Positions 26,327-36,121 of a stretch of 64,000 nucleotides of DNA are shown here, in pieces. A program made the position numbers and the translations under genes. The DNA is taken from assembly GCF_947488715.1 (NCBI RefSeq), contig NZ_CANLAG010000006.1:53501-117500 (forward strand). The letters run 5' to 3'. Origin of the DNA: an uncultured Tateyamaria sp. (lineage in GTDB: Bacteria; Pseudomonadota; Alphaproteobacteria; Rhodobacterales; Rhodobacteraceae). The first letter of the stretch is position 1; every line of letters starts with the position of its first letter. The notes beneath the pieces were generated by a model. It did no database searches, was not told where the DNA came from, and was given only the letters and a program-made list of their open reading frames with translations.

Positions 26327-27838
26327 ATGGTGGCACGGGCCTATACGGTTGCATTTCAGGGCGTCGATGCGCGCGAGGTCGAGGTGCAATGTGCGATGAC
26401 GCCGGGCATGCCCGCCTTTTCCATCGTAGGCCTGCCGGACAAGGCCGTGTCCGAGGCGCGAGACCGGGTGCGCACAGCCCTGTCGGCAATGTCCATCGCG
26501 CTGCCGTCCAAGCGGATCACGATCAACCTGTCGCCCGCCGACCTGCCCAAAGAGGGCTCGCATTTCGACCTACCCATCGCGATGGCCCTGTTGGCCGCCC
26601 TTGGCATCCTGCCCGAGGACGCGGTCGAGGGTACTGTCGCACTGGGTGAGTTGTCCTTGGACGGCACGCTGGTCCCGGTGCTGGGCGCCTTGCCCGCCGC
26701 AATGGCCGCCGCAGAGCAGGACCGCGGGTTACTGTGTCCGGCCGGGTCGGGATCAGAGGCGGCATGGGTCGACGCCACGCGCGTGATCGCCGCGCGCAGT
26801 TTGGGTGATGTGGTGCGGCATTATACCGGACAGGTGCCGCTGGAACCTGCAACGCCGGGGCAAATTGCCAGCGGCGGCGGCCTGCCCGACATGCGCGACG
26901 TCAAGGGGCAGGAACGCGCGAAACGCGCGCTGGAGGTCGCCGCCGCCGGGCGGCACCACCTGTTGATGGTTGGCACGCCGGGGTCTGGGAAATCCATGCT
27001 TGCTGCACGCTTGCCCGGCATTCTGCCGCCGCTGTCGGCGCTTGAGGCGCTTGAGACGTCGATGATCCACTCGCTCGCCGGACTGTTGGATGCGGGTGGC
27101 ATTTCGATGGACCGCCCGTTTCGCGAACCCCACCACACCGCGTCGATGGCCGCGATTATCGGCGGTGGGCGCGGTGCCAAACCGGGCGAGGTGTCACTGG
27201 CCCACAATGGCGTGCTGTTCATGGACGAGTTTCCCGAATTCCCCCGCGCGGTTCTGGAAACGCTGCGCCAACCGATTGAAACCGGCGAAGTCATGATTGC
27301 GCGGGCGAACAATCACGTGAAATATCCGTGTCGCTTTATGCTGGTGGCTGCCGCTAACCCTTGCAAATGCGGATACCTGAGCGATGCGGCACGTGCCTGT
27401 GCGCGCGCACCGGGCTGTGGTGATGACTATATGGGGCGCATATCAGGCCCCCTTATGGACCGGTTCGACCTGCGCGTGGACGTGCCACCGGTCAGCTTTG
27501 CCGACCTTGATCTGCCTGCCGCAGGTGACACATCAGCGGCCGTCGCCCAGCGCGTTTCCGAAGCGCGGACGCTGCAACTGGCGCGTTTTGACGGAACGGA
27601 CGCGCGATGCAATGCCGACCTGAGCGGCCCCACATTGGAAGAACACGCCATGCCCGACGCAGAGGGGCGCGCGCTGTTGACCCGCGTGGCGGACCGGTTC
27701 GGGCTATCGGCGCGCGGTTATCACAGAGTGCTGCGCGTGGCGCGCACCATTGCCGACCTCGACAGATCGGACACCGTGCGCAAGCCCCACGTGGCCGAAG
27801 CGGTCAGTTACCGGGTCGCCGCTTTGGCCCCGGTCTGA
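26327..27838 (+). CDS. comM: ComM/YifB family Mg-chelatase-like AAA+ ATPase
   Basis: A 503-residue hexameric helicase that aids branch migration during natural transformation and gene-transfer-agent uptake. The N-terminal Lon-like domain (MVARAYTVAFQGVDAREVEV) is followed by the AAA+ module: Walker A GTPGSGKSML near residue 220, EPHHTASMAAIIGGG, Walker B GVLFMDEFPEF and the AANPCKCGYL zinc-like stretch, then a C-terminal helical domain. CtrA-like sites precede it. Its 3' end overlaps the convergent esterase gene by 31 bases. Confidence 0.94.
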   Translation: MVARAYTVAFQGVDAREVEVQCAMTPGMPAFSIVGLPDKAVSEARDRVRTALSAMSIALPSKRITINLSPADLPKEGSHFDLPIAMALLAALGILPEDAVEGTVALGELSLDGTLVPVLGALPAAMAAAEQDRGLLCPAGSGSEAAWVDATRVIAARSLGDVVRHYTGQVPLEPATPGQIASGGGLPDMRDVKGQERAKRALEVAAAGRHHLLMVGTPGSGKSMLAARLPGILPPLSALEALETSMIHSLAGLLDAGGISMDRPFREPHHTASMAAIIGGGRGAKPGEVSLAHNGVLFMDEFPEFPRAVLETLRQPIETGEVMIARANNHVKYPCRFMLVAAANPCKCGYLSDAARACARAPGCGDDYMGRISGPLMDRFDLRVDVPPVSFADLDLPAAGDTSAAVAQRVSEARTLQLARFDGTDARCNADLSGPTLEEHAMPDAEGRALLTRVADRFGLSARGYHRVLRVARTIADLDRSDTVRKPHVAEAVSYRVAALAPV

Positions 27839-28725
27839 GCGCGGCACCATGCCGCCAACGCATCCAGCGTCACGCGCGCCTCGGGCAGTATGTTGTGAAA
27901 GAGCGGCCAGACATGAGGCAGATCACGCTCGATCTTGGTCTCGGTACGGACGCCTTGGTCCCTGAGCCGCCGGTCCAGCCGCACGGTATCGTCCAGCAAA
28001 ATCTCGGTATCGCCTGCCGTCAGCCACACGGGGCACGCGCCCGAAAAGTCGGCAAAGAGGGGGCTGGCCAGCGGGTCCTGGCCCGGATGACCATCAAGAT
28101 AGCCCGCCGCCGCCTCAGAAATTCGGGTGATCGGCAGAACCACCTCGGCATCGGCGTTGTCCACCACGCTGCGCCCGGAAAAGGTCATGTCAGTCAGCGG
28201 GGACAGACCGTAAAGGCCCGCAGGCAGTGGTTCGCCTGTACGCAACAGCGCAACGAGGACACTTAGCGCCAGATTGCCACCGGCGCTGTCCCCACCGATG
28301 ATCACATCCGCCGGGTCGTACCCCATGGCTAGAACGGCGCGGTATGTGGCCAGACAGTGATCGGGCGCTTGCGGAAAACTGTGTTCCGGCGCGAGCGGAT
28401 ATTGCGGCAAAATGGCGACGGCTTCTGCACGGCGCGCCAGATTGGCAAGCATCGCGGAATAGGCCTGCGGGCTGCCAAACACATGTGCACCGCCGTGAAA
28501 GTGCAAGATCACCCGCCGGGGCGTGACCCCACGCGGCGTGACAAAAAGCGCGGGGCGATCCGCGAGGGTTTGCGTCTTTTTCCGGGTGCCAAAGGGAGCG
28601 TGGAAAAACAAACGCGCCTTGAGATCAAAACTGACCCGCAAGGCACGTGCCGTTTTTGCGCGGGTCAGAAATGGTTTTTCCGTTGCGCGCAGCCAGATGT
28701 TGAGAAGGCGTGCCTGCCAGCTCAT
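27808..28725 (-). CDS. Alpha/beta hydrolase, hormone-sensitive-lipase-like esterase
   Basis: A 305-residue esterase. Oxyanion motif HFHGGAHV near residue 95, nucleophile elbow [11 protein letters not shown] near residue 165, then Asp in GDTEILLDD and His in LPHVWPLF complete the triad. These are the marks of the HSL/bacterial esterase family IV. Start ATG 28725 overlaps the gshB stop as ATGA; an ATG nine codons upstream would lie inside gshB. Convergent and overlapping with comM. Confidence 0.9.
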   Translation of the reverse strand: MSWQARLLNIWLRATEKPFLTRAKTARALRVSFDLKARLFFHAPFGTRKKTQTLADRPALFVTPRGVTPRRVILHFHGGAHVFGSPQAYSAMLANLARRAEAVAILPQYPLAPEHSFPQAPDHCLATYRAVLAMGYDPADVIIGGDSAGGNLALSVLVALLRTGEPLPAGLYGLSPLTDMTFSGRSVVDNADAEVVLPITRISEAAAGYLDGHPGQDPLASPLFADFSGACPVWLTAGDTEILLDDTVRLDRRLRDQGVRTETKIERDLPHVWPLFHNILPEARVTLDALAAWCRAQTGAKAATR

Positions 28726-29657
28726 GCCCGCTTGGCTTCGATGGCTTGCCAAATCTGGGCCGCAACATTTACGCCATCAAACCGTTCAAGCTCTTGAATG
28801 CCGGTGGGTGATGTCACGTTGATCTCGGTCAGGTAGTCGCCAATGACGTCGATGCCGACAAAGACCTGGCCCTTTTCGCGCAAGAGCGGACCAATGGCCG
28901 CGCAGATTTCGAGGTCCCGTTCGGACAGGCCAATCTTTTCCGGGCGGCCGCCGACGTGCATGTTCGAGCGCGTCTCACCTGCGGCAGGCACGCGGTTGAT
29001 CGCACCGACGGCTTCGCCATCGACCAGGATCACCCGTTTGTCACCGTTCGACACGTCCGGCAGGAATTTCTGCACAATCAGCGGCTCGCGAGAGAACCCC
29101 GAGAATAGCTCGTGCAGGGACGTCAGGTTGCGGTCGCCAGCGTCCAGGCGGAACACGCCTGCGCCGCCGTTGCCGTAGAGTGGCTTCAGGATGACATCCT
29201 CATGCTTGGCCTTGAACGCCTTGATCGTGTCCAGATCGCGCGCAATCGTTGTGGGCGGCGTCAGATCCGGAAAGTCGAGCACAAGGAGCTTTTCGGGGTA
29301 GTTGCGCACCCAGAACGGGTCGTTGACGACCAGTGTCGTTGCCTTGATCCGGTCCAACAGATGCGTCGACGTGATGTAGTGCATGTCAAAGGGCGGATCC
29401 TGGCGCAGCCAGACAACGTCGAAGGTGCTCAGATCGACTTCGCGCATTGGCCCCAGTTGTGCGTGATCACCCTGCACACGCTGCACGGTAAAGTCCTGAC
29501 CGCGCGCGGTGATCCGGCCCTCTTGGTAGGCAAGCTGGTCGGGGGAATAGAAAAACAGGCTGTGACCGCGCGCCTGTGCCTCTTCGGCAAGGCGGAAACT
29601 GCTGTCGGCGTTGATATCGACGGCCCCGATCGGGTCCATCTGAAAGGCAACTTTCAT
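28722..29657 (-). CDS. gshB: Glutathione synthetase
   Basis: Joins gamma-glutamylcysteine and glycine with ATP. 311 residues in the ATP-grasp fold: N-terminal [20 protein letters not shown], the substrate segment [19 protein letters not shown]-binding [12 protein letters not shown] and the late [13 protein letters not shown] metal/ATP region. Full length. Followed by a coupled esterase gene. Supplies glutathione for the GST encoded nearby and for the oxidative stress response. Confidence 0.96.
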   Translation of the reverse strand: MKVAFQMDPIGAVDINADSSFRLAEEAQARGHSLFFYSPDQLAYQEGRITARGQDFTVQRVQGDHAQLGPMREVDLSTFDVVWLRQDPPFDMHYITSTHLLDRIKATTLVVNDPFWVRNYPEKLLVLDFPDLTPPTTIARDLDTIKAFKAKHEDVILKPLYGNGGAGVFRLDAGDRNLTSLHELFSGFSREPLIVQKFLPDVSNGDKRVILVDGEAVGAINRVPAAGETRSNMHVGGRPEKIGLSERDLEICAAIGPLLREKGQVFVGIDVIGDYLTEINVTSPTGIQELERFDGVNVAAQIWQAIEAKRA

Positions 29658-29765
29658 GTCACATCTCCGGCTGGTGTCCCGCCCTAGATGGCGCAGGGGG
29701 CCGCCGGGTGCAATGGTTTGCCATTGTGCGCCGATGCACCAACGGGTCGCGGGCGTATGACGCTG

Positions 29766-30188
29766 TTAGTGGAACCCATGCGCAAAAGGGTTTTCCATCA
29801 CATGTACCGCGCCCTTCGCATCGACCAGAGCCACATCAAACCGCACATCCGTCAGACTGCCGGTTTCAAGCGTGGCCACATATTCCTCGCCCGTCGCGAA
29901 AAGGCGCCGGACCTGCGCCGGGGTAACATGTGCAAGCGCGCTTTCAACGGTTTTGCTTTTCTTGACTTCGACAAAGATGACGCCGTCGCGACCGGCAAAG
30001 ATCAGATCAATTTCTCCGCGCCGACCGCGCCAGCGTTCGGCCTGCAAAACATACCCCGCAGCCACGTAGTGCGCCGCCACCGAATTTTCCGCAGCCATCC
30101 CCGCCAGATAGGACATGCGCCCGCGATCCACGCGGGTCTGCATCGCCGTGTTGCCAGTCGTCGATCCGCTGCAGAATGGGTCCGTCAT
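29766..30188 (-). CDS. YraN family protein (UPF0102, endonuclease-like fold)
   Basis: A 140-residue protein of the restriction-endonuclease-like YraN family. The core shows GEIDLIFAGRDGVIFVEVKKSK, with the E, D and E-x-K residues of that fold. Function is not established for the family. Start ATG 30188 has AGGAG five bases upstream. It sits 15 bases after rsmI, the usual bacterial neighbour order rsmI-yraN. Confidence 0.9.
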   Translation of the reverse strand: MTDPFCSGSTTGNTAMQTRVDRGRMSYLAGMAAENSVAAHYVAAGYVLQAERWRGRRGEIDLIFAGRDGVIFVEVKKSKTVESALAHVTPAQVRRLFATGEEYVATLETGSLTDVRFDVALVDAKGAVHVMENPFAHGFH

Positions 30189-30203
30189 TGTCGCTCCTGC
30201 GGT

Positions 30204-31064
30204 TCAGGGGTCCTGCGACAGTTGCAAGGCCCGCTGGTACACTTGTCGGCGGGGCACATCCAACGTCTCGGATACAAACGCCGCTGCATCCTTGGTTCGC
30301 ATGTCCCGCAGGGCTGACCGTAAAGCCGAATCAATGTCTATTTCGCTAACAGCCGCCTTTGTATTGCGCCCAATCAGGACAACCACTTCGCCTTTGACGT
30401 TTTCGGTCGCGTAGGCGTCAGCCAGTTCCTGCAGGGTACCGTGGCGGGTTTCCTCGAATTTCTTGGTCAGTTCGCGGCAGACGGTTGCTGGCCGGTCTAG
30501 CCCCAGTGTCGCGGTCGCATCCGCCAACAGCGCCCCCACCCGCTTGGGTGATTCGTAGAGGACAAGTGTCGCGTCGAGCTGCGCCAGATCGCTCAGCGCC
30601 TTTTTCCGGGCAGAGGTCGTGGCGGGCAGAAATCCGGCAAAGTGGAACGCATCGGTTGGTAAGCCGCCGATGGCCAGCGCAGTCAGGACCGCCGATGGAC
30701 CAGGCGCGCAAGTCACAGCCACACCTGCAGCGCGGGCAGCGCGCGCCAGTTCAAAACCGGGGTCCGCGATAAGCGGCATACCCGCTTCGGACGCGTAGGC
30801 GATGCTGGCACCTTCAGCGGCGCGGGCGGCCAGTCGTGCCGCAGCACTGTCACCGGAGTGGTCGTGCAATGTCTCGATCCGCCGCCCGTTAAGAGGCACG
30901 CCGTGGATGTCCATCAGCTTGCGCAGGCTGCGGGTGTCTTCGGCGGCCAGCACATCGGCCGACGCCAGCACGTCCAGCGCGCGCAGTGTGATATCACGTG
31001 CCGTCCCGATGGGGACACCGACAAACCACACGCCCGCGCTCAGTGGGACCTTGATAAAATTCAA
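30204..31064 (-). CDS. rsmI: 16S rRNA (cytidine1402-2'-O)-methyltransferase (TTG start)
   Basis: Methylates the ribose of C1402 in 16S rRNA using SAM. 286 residues with the tetrapyrrole-methylase fold: WFVGVPIGTARDITLRALDVL, AAEDTRSLRKLMDIHGV, SEAGMPLIADPG and ESPKRVGALL. The start appears to be TTG at 31064 (reads MNFIKVPLSAGVWF), since the first ATG downstream would cut into the fold. Divergent from the lipoprotein gene, the common rsmI / LpoA-like arrangement of proteobacteria. Confidence 0.93.
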   Translation of the reverse strand: MNFIKVPLSAGVWFVGVPIGTARDITLRALDVLASADVLAAEDTRSLRKLMDIHGVPLNGRRIETLHDHSGDSAAARLAARAAEGASIAYASEAGMPLIADPGFELARAARAAGVAVTCAPGPSAVLTALAIGGLPTDAFHFAGFLPATTSARKKALSDLAQLDATLVLYESPKRVGALLADATATLGLDRPATVCRELTKKFEETRHGTLQELADAYATENVKGEVVVLIGRNTKAAVSEIDIDSALRSALRDMRTKDAAAFVSETLDVPRRQVYQRALQLSQDP

Positions 31065-31156
31065 CGCTGGACCCGCCTTTCCTGACGTCTATTATCCGCC
31101 CCACAAGAATGGGCCGGGCCACACCGCGCCTCGGAATGTTGGGAGTGACTGTAATC

Positions 31157-32353
31157 ATGTTCGCGTTTTTCAAGACACTGCGCAAGGCGACACGCCGCGC
31201 AATTCTGCCTGTTGCCGCGCTGGCGCTGGCCGCCTGTGACCCGGCGGCATTGGGCAATCTGACCGCTGGGGTGGGTGGAAGTGGCCCACGTGTTGACGCC
31301 AGCCAACCTGTGCCTGTTGCCTTGCTGGTGCCACGTGGATCTGGCCGGGCAAGCGACGATCTGTTGGCGCAAAATCTTGAAAACGCTGCCCGTTTGGCGA
31401 TGCGCGACCTGGAAGGCGTGCAGGTTGATCTGCGGGTCTACGGCACGGCGGGCAACGCCCAGACCGCAGCCAATCAGGCCGCGCAGGCGGTGAACGACGG
31501 CGCGCGGATCATCATTGGCCCGCTCTATGCCGAAGCGGCAAATGCCGCCGGTGTCGCAGTGGCGGAATCGAATATCAGCGTACTGGCCTTTTCCAACAAC
31601 ACGACCATCGCGGGCGGCAACGTCTTTGTGCTTGGGCCGACCTTTCAGAACACGGCCAACCGTCTGGTCAGCTATGCCGCATCGCAGGGCAAGGACCGCG
31701 TCGTGGTCGTGCATGCGCAGGATGTTGCTGGCCAACTGGGCCGTAACGCGATCCAGCAAGCCATCGCCAACAATGGCGGCACGCTGGCCGGCACGGTCGA
31801 CTATCCGTTGTCGCAACAGGGCGTCGTGGCCGCCGTTCCGCGCATCAAATCCACGCTAGACAACAGTGGCGCCAACGCCGTGTTTTTGACCGCGACCACG
31901 TCTTCGGCCCTGCCGCTGCTGACACAACTGCTGCCTGAGGCCGGTGTGAGCCCGTCCACAACGCAGTTCATCGGCCTGACCCGCTGGGACATCCCGCCGC
32001 AAACCCTGGAGTTGCCGGGCGTGCAAGGCGGCTGGTTCGCGCTGCCGGATCCCAACCGTAGCGCCGCGTTCCGCGCGCAGTATCAGGCGGCCTATGGCGG
32101 TGCGCCGCACCCGCTGGCGGGACTGGCCTTTGACGGGATTGCAGCCGTGGGAGCACTGGTAAGCCGGGGCAATCCCAACCCGCTTTCGACCGCCGCACTG
32201 ACCCAAGGGTCGGGGTTCCAAGGGTCAACGGGCATCTTCCGCCTGCGCCCCGACGGCACAAATGAGCGCGGCCTGGCCGTGGCGACAGTGCAGAACAACC
32301 AGGTCACCGTCATCAGCCCCGCGCCGCGCGGCTTTGGCGGCGCCGGGTTCTAG
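31157..32353 (+). CDS. Penicillin-binding protein activator, LpoA-like lipoprotein
   Basis: A 398-residue lipoprotein: signal peptide ending LALAAC with lipidated Cys27, then a periplasmic type 1 binding protein (leucine-binding-like) fold with VALLVPRGSGRASDDLLAQN at the start and GARIIIGPLYAEAANAAG. In E. coli the related LpoA activates PBP1A from the outer membrane; location beside rsmI supports the relation, but the shorter protein lacks the N-terminal TPR domain of LpoA. Start ATG 31157 follows GGGAGTGAC and gives a proper signal peptide. Confidence 0.85.
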   Translation: MFAFFKTLRKATRRAILPVAALALAACDPAALGNLTAGVGGSGPRVDASQPVPVALLVPRGSGRASDDLLAQNLENAARLAMRDLEGVQVDLRVYGTAGNAQTAANQAAQAVNDGARIIIGPLYAEAANAAGVAVAESNISVLAFSNNTTIAGGNVFVLGPTFQNTANRLVSYAASQGKDRVVVVHAQDVAGQLGRNAIQQAIANNGGTLAGTVDYPLSQQGVVAAVPRIKSTLDNSGANAVFLTATTSSALPLLTQLLPEAGVSPSTTQFIGLTRWDIPPQTLELPGVQGGWFALPDPNRSAAFRAQYQAAYGGAPHPLAGLAFDGIAAVGALVSRGNPNPLSTAALTQGSGFQGSTGIFRLRPDGTNERGLAVATVQNNQVTVISPAPRGFGGAGF

Positions 32354-32385
32354 AAACGATACAGCGCGGCCCAAAGGACAAACCT

Positions 32386-35157
32386 GTGACAGAAGCCACC
32401 CTGCGGGCCGCGACCAAACCGGATCAGGCATTGATTTGCCCGTCCCGCGACATCTTTGATCCGGATGTGTTTGACGCCGTTCTGGATACGGCCAAGACGA
32501 CCGGCGGGTCCGAGGGGCGCGCCGCCGTTGTTGCCCACCTCAAGGACATGCAAAAACAGGGCCGCGCGCGGATAACCGAGGCATTCCGCGCCGACCCGTT
32601 CCAGTCGCGCAAGACGACGCGCGCCTTTACCCACCTAACCGACCAACTGGTCCATGCCGCTCTGCGCACGGCCCAGGAAATGATGCACGTAAACGCCAAC
32701 CCGACGCAGGGCGAACGCCTGGCTGTACTGGCTGTGGGCGGCTATGGGCGCGGTGAGATGGCGCCGTTTTCCGACGTCGATCTGCTGTTTCTGACGCCCT
32801 ACAAGATCACCCCCTGGGCCGAGAGCGTCATCGAGACGACGTTGTACATCCTGTGGGATCTCAAGCTGAAAGTCGGGCATGCCAGCCGCACTGTGCGCGA
32901 TTGCCTGCGTCTGGGGACCGAGGATTTCACCATCCGCACCGCAATGTTGGAACATCGGTTCCTTTTTGGCGACGCGCTGCTTGCCGCGGAACTGGACGCC
33001 CGCCTGCGCGCTGACCTGTTTCAGGGGACCGAGCGTGATTTCATCGAGGCCAAGTTGACCGAGCGCGACAACCGCCACAAGCGGCAGGGCCAGCGCTATG
33101 TGGTTGAGCCCAATGTCAAAGAGGGCAAGGGGGGGCTGCGCGATCTGCAGTCACTGTTCTGGATCGGCAAGTACATCCACAAGGTGCAGGACGCCGCTGA
33201 CCTCGTGCCGCTGGGCCTGTTTACGGATGAAGAATTTGACAGCTTTGTCGCCGCCGAGGATTTCCTGTGGGCGGTCCGCTGTCACCTGCACCTTTTGTCC
33301 GGGCGCGCGACCGAGCAACTGACCTTTGACATGCAGGTGTCGGTCGCCGAGGCGATGCACTACGAGGACAACGCCGGGCGGCGTGCAGTCGAGGTATTCA
33401 TGCAGGACTATTTCCTGCAAGCCACCGAAGTGGGCGATCTGACCCGTATCTTTCTCACCAAGCTCGAGGCTGTCCACCTCAAGGCCGAACCCCTGCTCGA
33501 GCGCCTGTTCAAGCGCAAGCCGCGAGTGCGTGCCGGCTATGAGGTGATCCACAACCGTCTGGCCATTCGTGACGATGCCACGTTCCTGTCGGACCCTCTG
33601 AACATCCTGCGCCTGTTCGAAGAGGCGCTGCGGACCGGCATGTTGATCCACCCCGATGCGATGCGCCTGCTCAAGTCCAACCTTGACCTGATCGACGACG
33701 ATCTGCGTTGCGACCCCGAGGCGCGGCGGATCTTTCTGGACCTGCTGTTGAAACACGGCAACCCGGAACGCGCGCTGCGGCGGATGAACGAATTGGGTGT
33801 GCTCGCGGCCTTTATCCCCGAATTTGAACCCATCGTCGCGATGATGCAGTTCAACATGTACCACTCCTACACCGTGGACGAACACATCATCCAATGCATC
33901 GCACAACTGGCGATGATCGAACGTGACGAGTTGGAAGAGGACCTGCCTGTCGCGTCGTCCATCCTGAAAGAGGGCGTGAACCGCAAGGTTCTTTATGTGG
34001 CGCTGTTGCTGCATGACATTGGCAAGGGCCGGGCAGAGGATCACTCGATCCTCGGTGCGCAAATGGTGCGCAAGATCGCGCCACGTCTGGGCCTGAAGCA
34101 GGACGATGTGGATACGGTCGAATGGCTGGTGCGTTATCACCTGTTGATGTCCGACATGGCGCAGAAACGCGACATCGCCGACCCGCGCACGGTGCGCGAT
34201 TTCGCCAAGGCGGTGAAAACCGTCAAGCGATTGGACCTGCTGTGTGTGCTGACGGTCTGCGACATTCGCGGAGTTGGCCCCGAGGTCTGGAACAACTGGA
34301 AAGCGGTCCTGATCCGCGCGCTCTATCGCCAGACGCGCCGCGCGCTCGAGGACGGGATGGAGGCGCTGACCCGCGAGGGCCGTGGCACCGAGGCCAAGAA
34401 GGCGTTGCGCGCCGAACTGGCGGACTGGCCCCGCAAGGACGTGCAGGCCGAGACCGCGCGCCACTATGCGCCCTATTGGCAGGGTTTGCATGTGACGGCG
34501 CACGTGGCCTTTGCCAAGCTGCTGCGCGACATCGGCGAGGATGAGATCGTCATGGACCTGCACCCGGACGAAGACCGCGACGCCACCCGCGCCTGTTTCG
34601 TGATGCCGGACCATCCGGGCATTTTTGCCCGCCTGACCGGGGCGCTTGCGCTTGTGGGGGCCAATGTCGTGGACGCGCGCAGCTATACCACGTCCGATGG
34701 CTATGTGACGGATGCGTTCTGGATTCAGGACGCCGATGGCAACCCCTATGACGTTGGCCGTCTGCCGCGTCTGCGCAAGATGATCGAACGCACCCTTGCG
34801 GGTGAGGTGGTCACACGCGAGGCGATCAAGGACCGGGACAAGATCAAGAAACGCGAAAAGGCGTTTCGCGTGCCGACCCACATCACCTTCGACAACGAAG
34901 GGTCCGATATCTACACCATCATCGAGGTCGACACCCGCGACCGCCCAGGTCTGTTGCATGATCTGACACGCACGCTTGCGGCGATGAATGTCTATATCGC
35001 CAATGCCGTGATCGCGACCTATGGCGAGCAGGTGGTCGACACCTTTTACGTCAAGGACATGTTCGGCCTGAAATATCACTCGGCCAGCAAACAGCGGACG
35101 CTGGAAAAGAAACTGCGCGCGGCCATCGTCGAAGGTGTCGAACGCGCCGCCGACTGA
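32386..35157 (+). CDS. glnD: Bifunctional uridylyltransferase/uridylyl-removing enzyme
   Basis: Nitrogen sensor that adds UMP to PII proteins when glutamine is low and removes it when glutamine is high. 923 residues: nucleotidyltransferase domain with GGYGRGEMAPFSDVD at 118-132 (Asp130 and Asp132 bind metal), a PII-UTase helical region, an HD domain with LLLHDIGKGRAEDHS near residue 545, and two C-terminal ACT domains (CFVMPDHPGIFARLTGAL; VDTRDRPGLLHDLTRTLAAM). All domains intact. 32 bases after the lipoprotein gene, probably co-transcribed. Confidence 0.97.
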   Translation: MTEATLRAATKPDQALICPSRDIFDPDVFDAVLDTAKTTGGSEGRAAVVAHLKDMQKQGRARITEAFRADPFQSRKTTRAFTHLTDQLVHAALRTAQEMMHVNANPTQGERLAVLAVGGYGRGEMAPFSDVDLLFLTPYKITPWAESVIETTLYILWDLKLKVGHASRTVRDCLRLGTEDFTIRTAMLEHRFLFGDALLAAELDARLRADLFQGTERDFIEAKLTERDNRHKRQGQRYVVEPNVKEGKGGLRDLQSLFWIGKYIHKVQDAADLVPLGLFTDEEFDSFVAAEDFLWAVRCHLHLLSGRATEQLTFDMQVSVAEAMHYEDNAGRRAVEVFMQDYFLQATEVGDLTRIFLTKLEAVHLKAEPLLERLFKRKPRVRAGYEVIHNRLAIRDDATFLSDPLNILRLFEEALRTGMLIHPDAMRLLKSNLDLIDDDLRCDPEARRIFLDLLLKHGNPERALRRMNELGVLAAFIPEFEPIVAMMQFNMYHSYTVDEHIIQCIAQLAMIERDELEEDLPVASSILKEGVNRKVLYVALLLHDIGKGRAEDHSILGAQMVRKIAPRLGLKQDDVDTVEWLVRYHLLMSDMAQKRDIADPRTVRDFAKAVKTVKRLDLLCVLTVCDIRGVGPEVWNNWKAVLIRALYRQTRRALEDGMEALTREGRGTEAKKALRAELADWPRKDVQAETARHYAPYWQGLHVTAHVAFAKLLRDIGEDEIVMDLHPDEDRDATRACFVMPDHPGIFARLTGALALVGANVVDARSYTTSDGYVTDAFWIQDADGNPYDVGRLPRLRKMIERTLAGEVVTREAIKDRDKIKKREKAFRVPTHITFDNEGSDIYTIIEVDTRDRPGLLHDLTRTLAAMNVYIANAVIATYGEQVVDTFYVKDMFGLKYHSASKQRTLEKKLRAAIVEGVERAAD

Positions 35158-35163
35158 GCGGGC

Positions 35164-36027
35164 CTAGGTATTCAGAACGTCCTGCAAGGCGGGGTGGGGG
35201 TATTTGCGCGGCAGGGTCACGGCGTAAAACGGCTCCACGATACCGAGGTCAAAGGGCGCAGTGACAACGGTGCCTGCGGCAATCTCATCCGCCAGCACGA
35301 CCGCAGGCGCAATTGCGACTCCGGCACCTTCGCGGGTCAGCAGGCGCACCATCGCCATGTCGTCTACATCCGCCGCGATCCGTGGCTGCACCCCGAGACG
35401 CGCGGCCAGATTTTCAAACCCGGTGCGGATGACGCTTTCCGTGGGCACGATGAGCGGCGCATTTTCCAGAACTGCGCGGATCGACCCGTGTCGCAACAGG
35501 TCGGGCCGCGCGTGCATGCCGACCACCTGTTCGCTCAGTTTTTGCGCGGCAAAGATGGTGGATGTCCCGCTGGGTGGCACTTCGGTCGTCAGCACCACGT
35601 CCAGCGCCAGCGTTTCCAGGGCCGCAAGCAAAGTCGCGGTATTGCCGCTCTTTAGGACGATATTGCCTTCGGCGCGGCCCAGCAAAGGGCGCAGGAACTG
35701 AAGTTGGAAGTTGCGCGACAGGGTGGACAGCGCCCCCACCCGCAACGGTGGCCGGGTTGTGCTGTTCTGGCTTAGGGTCGCCAGCAAGTCGTCGCCTGCG
35801 TCAAAGATCCGGTCGGCATGATCCAGCGCGATCCGTCCCGCTTCGGTCAGAACCAGTGTGCGCCCGACCCGGTCAAACAGCGCCTGATCCAGCCGCTGCT
35901 CAAGTTGCTTGATCTGCGTGGACAGCGCGGATTGTGACACGTTCAGCCGCGCAGCCGCATGACCCAGATGCCCCTCGCTGGCCACTTCGCGGAAATACCG
36001 CAGGTGATGATAGTTCAGCGTCGCCAT
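35164..36027 (-). CDS. LysR family transcriptional regulator
   Basis: A 287-residue LTTR. The N-terminal winged helix-turn-helix LNYHHLRYFREVASEGHLGHAAARLNVSQSALS is followed by a periplasmic-binding-protein-like effector domain. It resembles the NhaR-type LysR subgroup (YHHLRYF start). Divergent from the SbtA-type transporter with 94 bases between, so it most likely controls that gene; an inverted repeat in the gap is the probable operator. Co-inducer unknown. Confidence 0.92.
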   Translation of the reverse strand: MATLNYHHLRYFREVASEGHLGHAAARLNVSQSALSTQIKQLEQRLDQALFDRVGRTLVLTEAGRIALDHADRIFDAGDDLLATLSQNSTTRPPLRVGALSTLSRNFQLQFLRPLLGRAEGNIVLKSGNTATLLAALETLALDVVLTTEVPPSGTSTIFAAQKLSEQVVGMHARPDLLRHGSIRAVLENAPLIVPTESVIRTGFENLAARLGVQPRIAADVDDMAMVRLLTREGAGVAIAPAVVLADEIAAGTVVTAPFDLGIVEPFYAVTLPRKYPHPALQDVLNT

Positions 36028-36040
36028 GCTTCGTTAATAT

Positions 36041-36055
36041 AGAACGATATGTTCT
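36041..36055. promoter_or_regulatory. Inverted repeat, probable LysR operator
   Basis: AGAAC (36041-36045), five bases, GTTCT (36051-36055), in the gap between the LysR gene and the sbtA-like gene, 14 bases before the regulator's start. Fits the short dyad usually bound by LTTRs. Confidence 0.5.
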
Positions 36056-36121
36056 GAATGTTATATTTTTTTGTACGTTTTCTCCGCGCTATTTGCCTGC
36101 ATCAGCAAAAGGAGACGCGGC

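Noticed and set aside
33151..35079. 642-codon minus-strand open frame opposite glnD
   Set aside because: Antisense shadow; the glnD frame carries all domain motifs.
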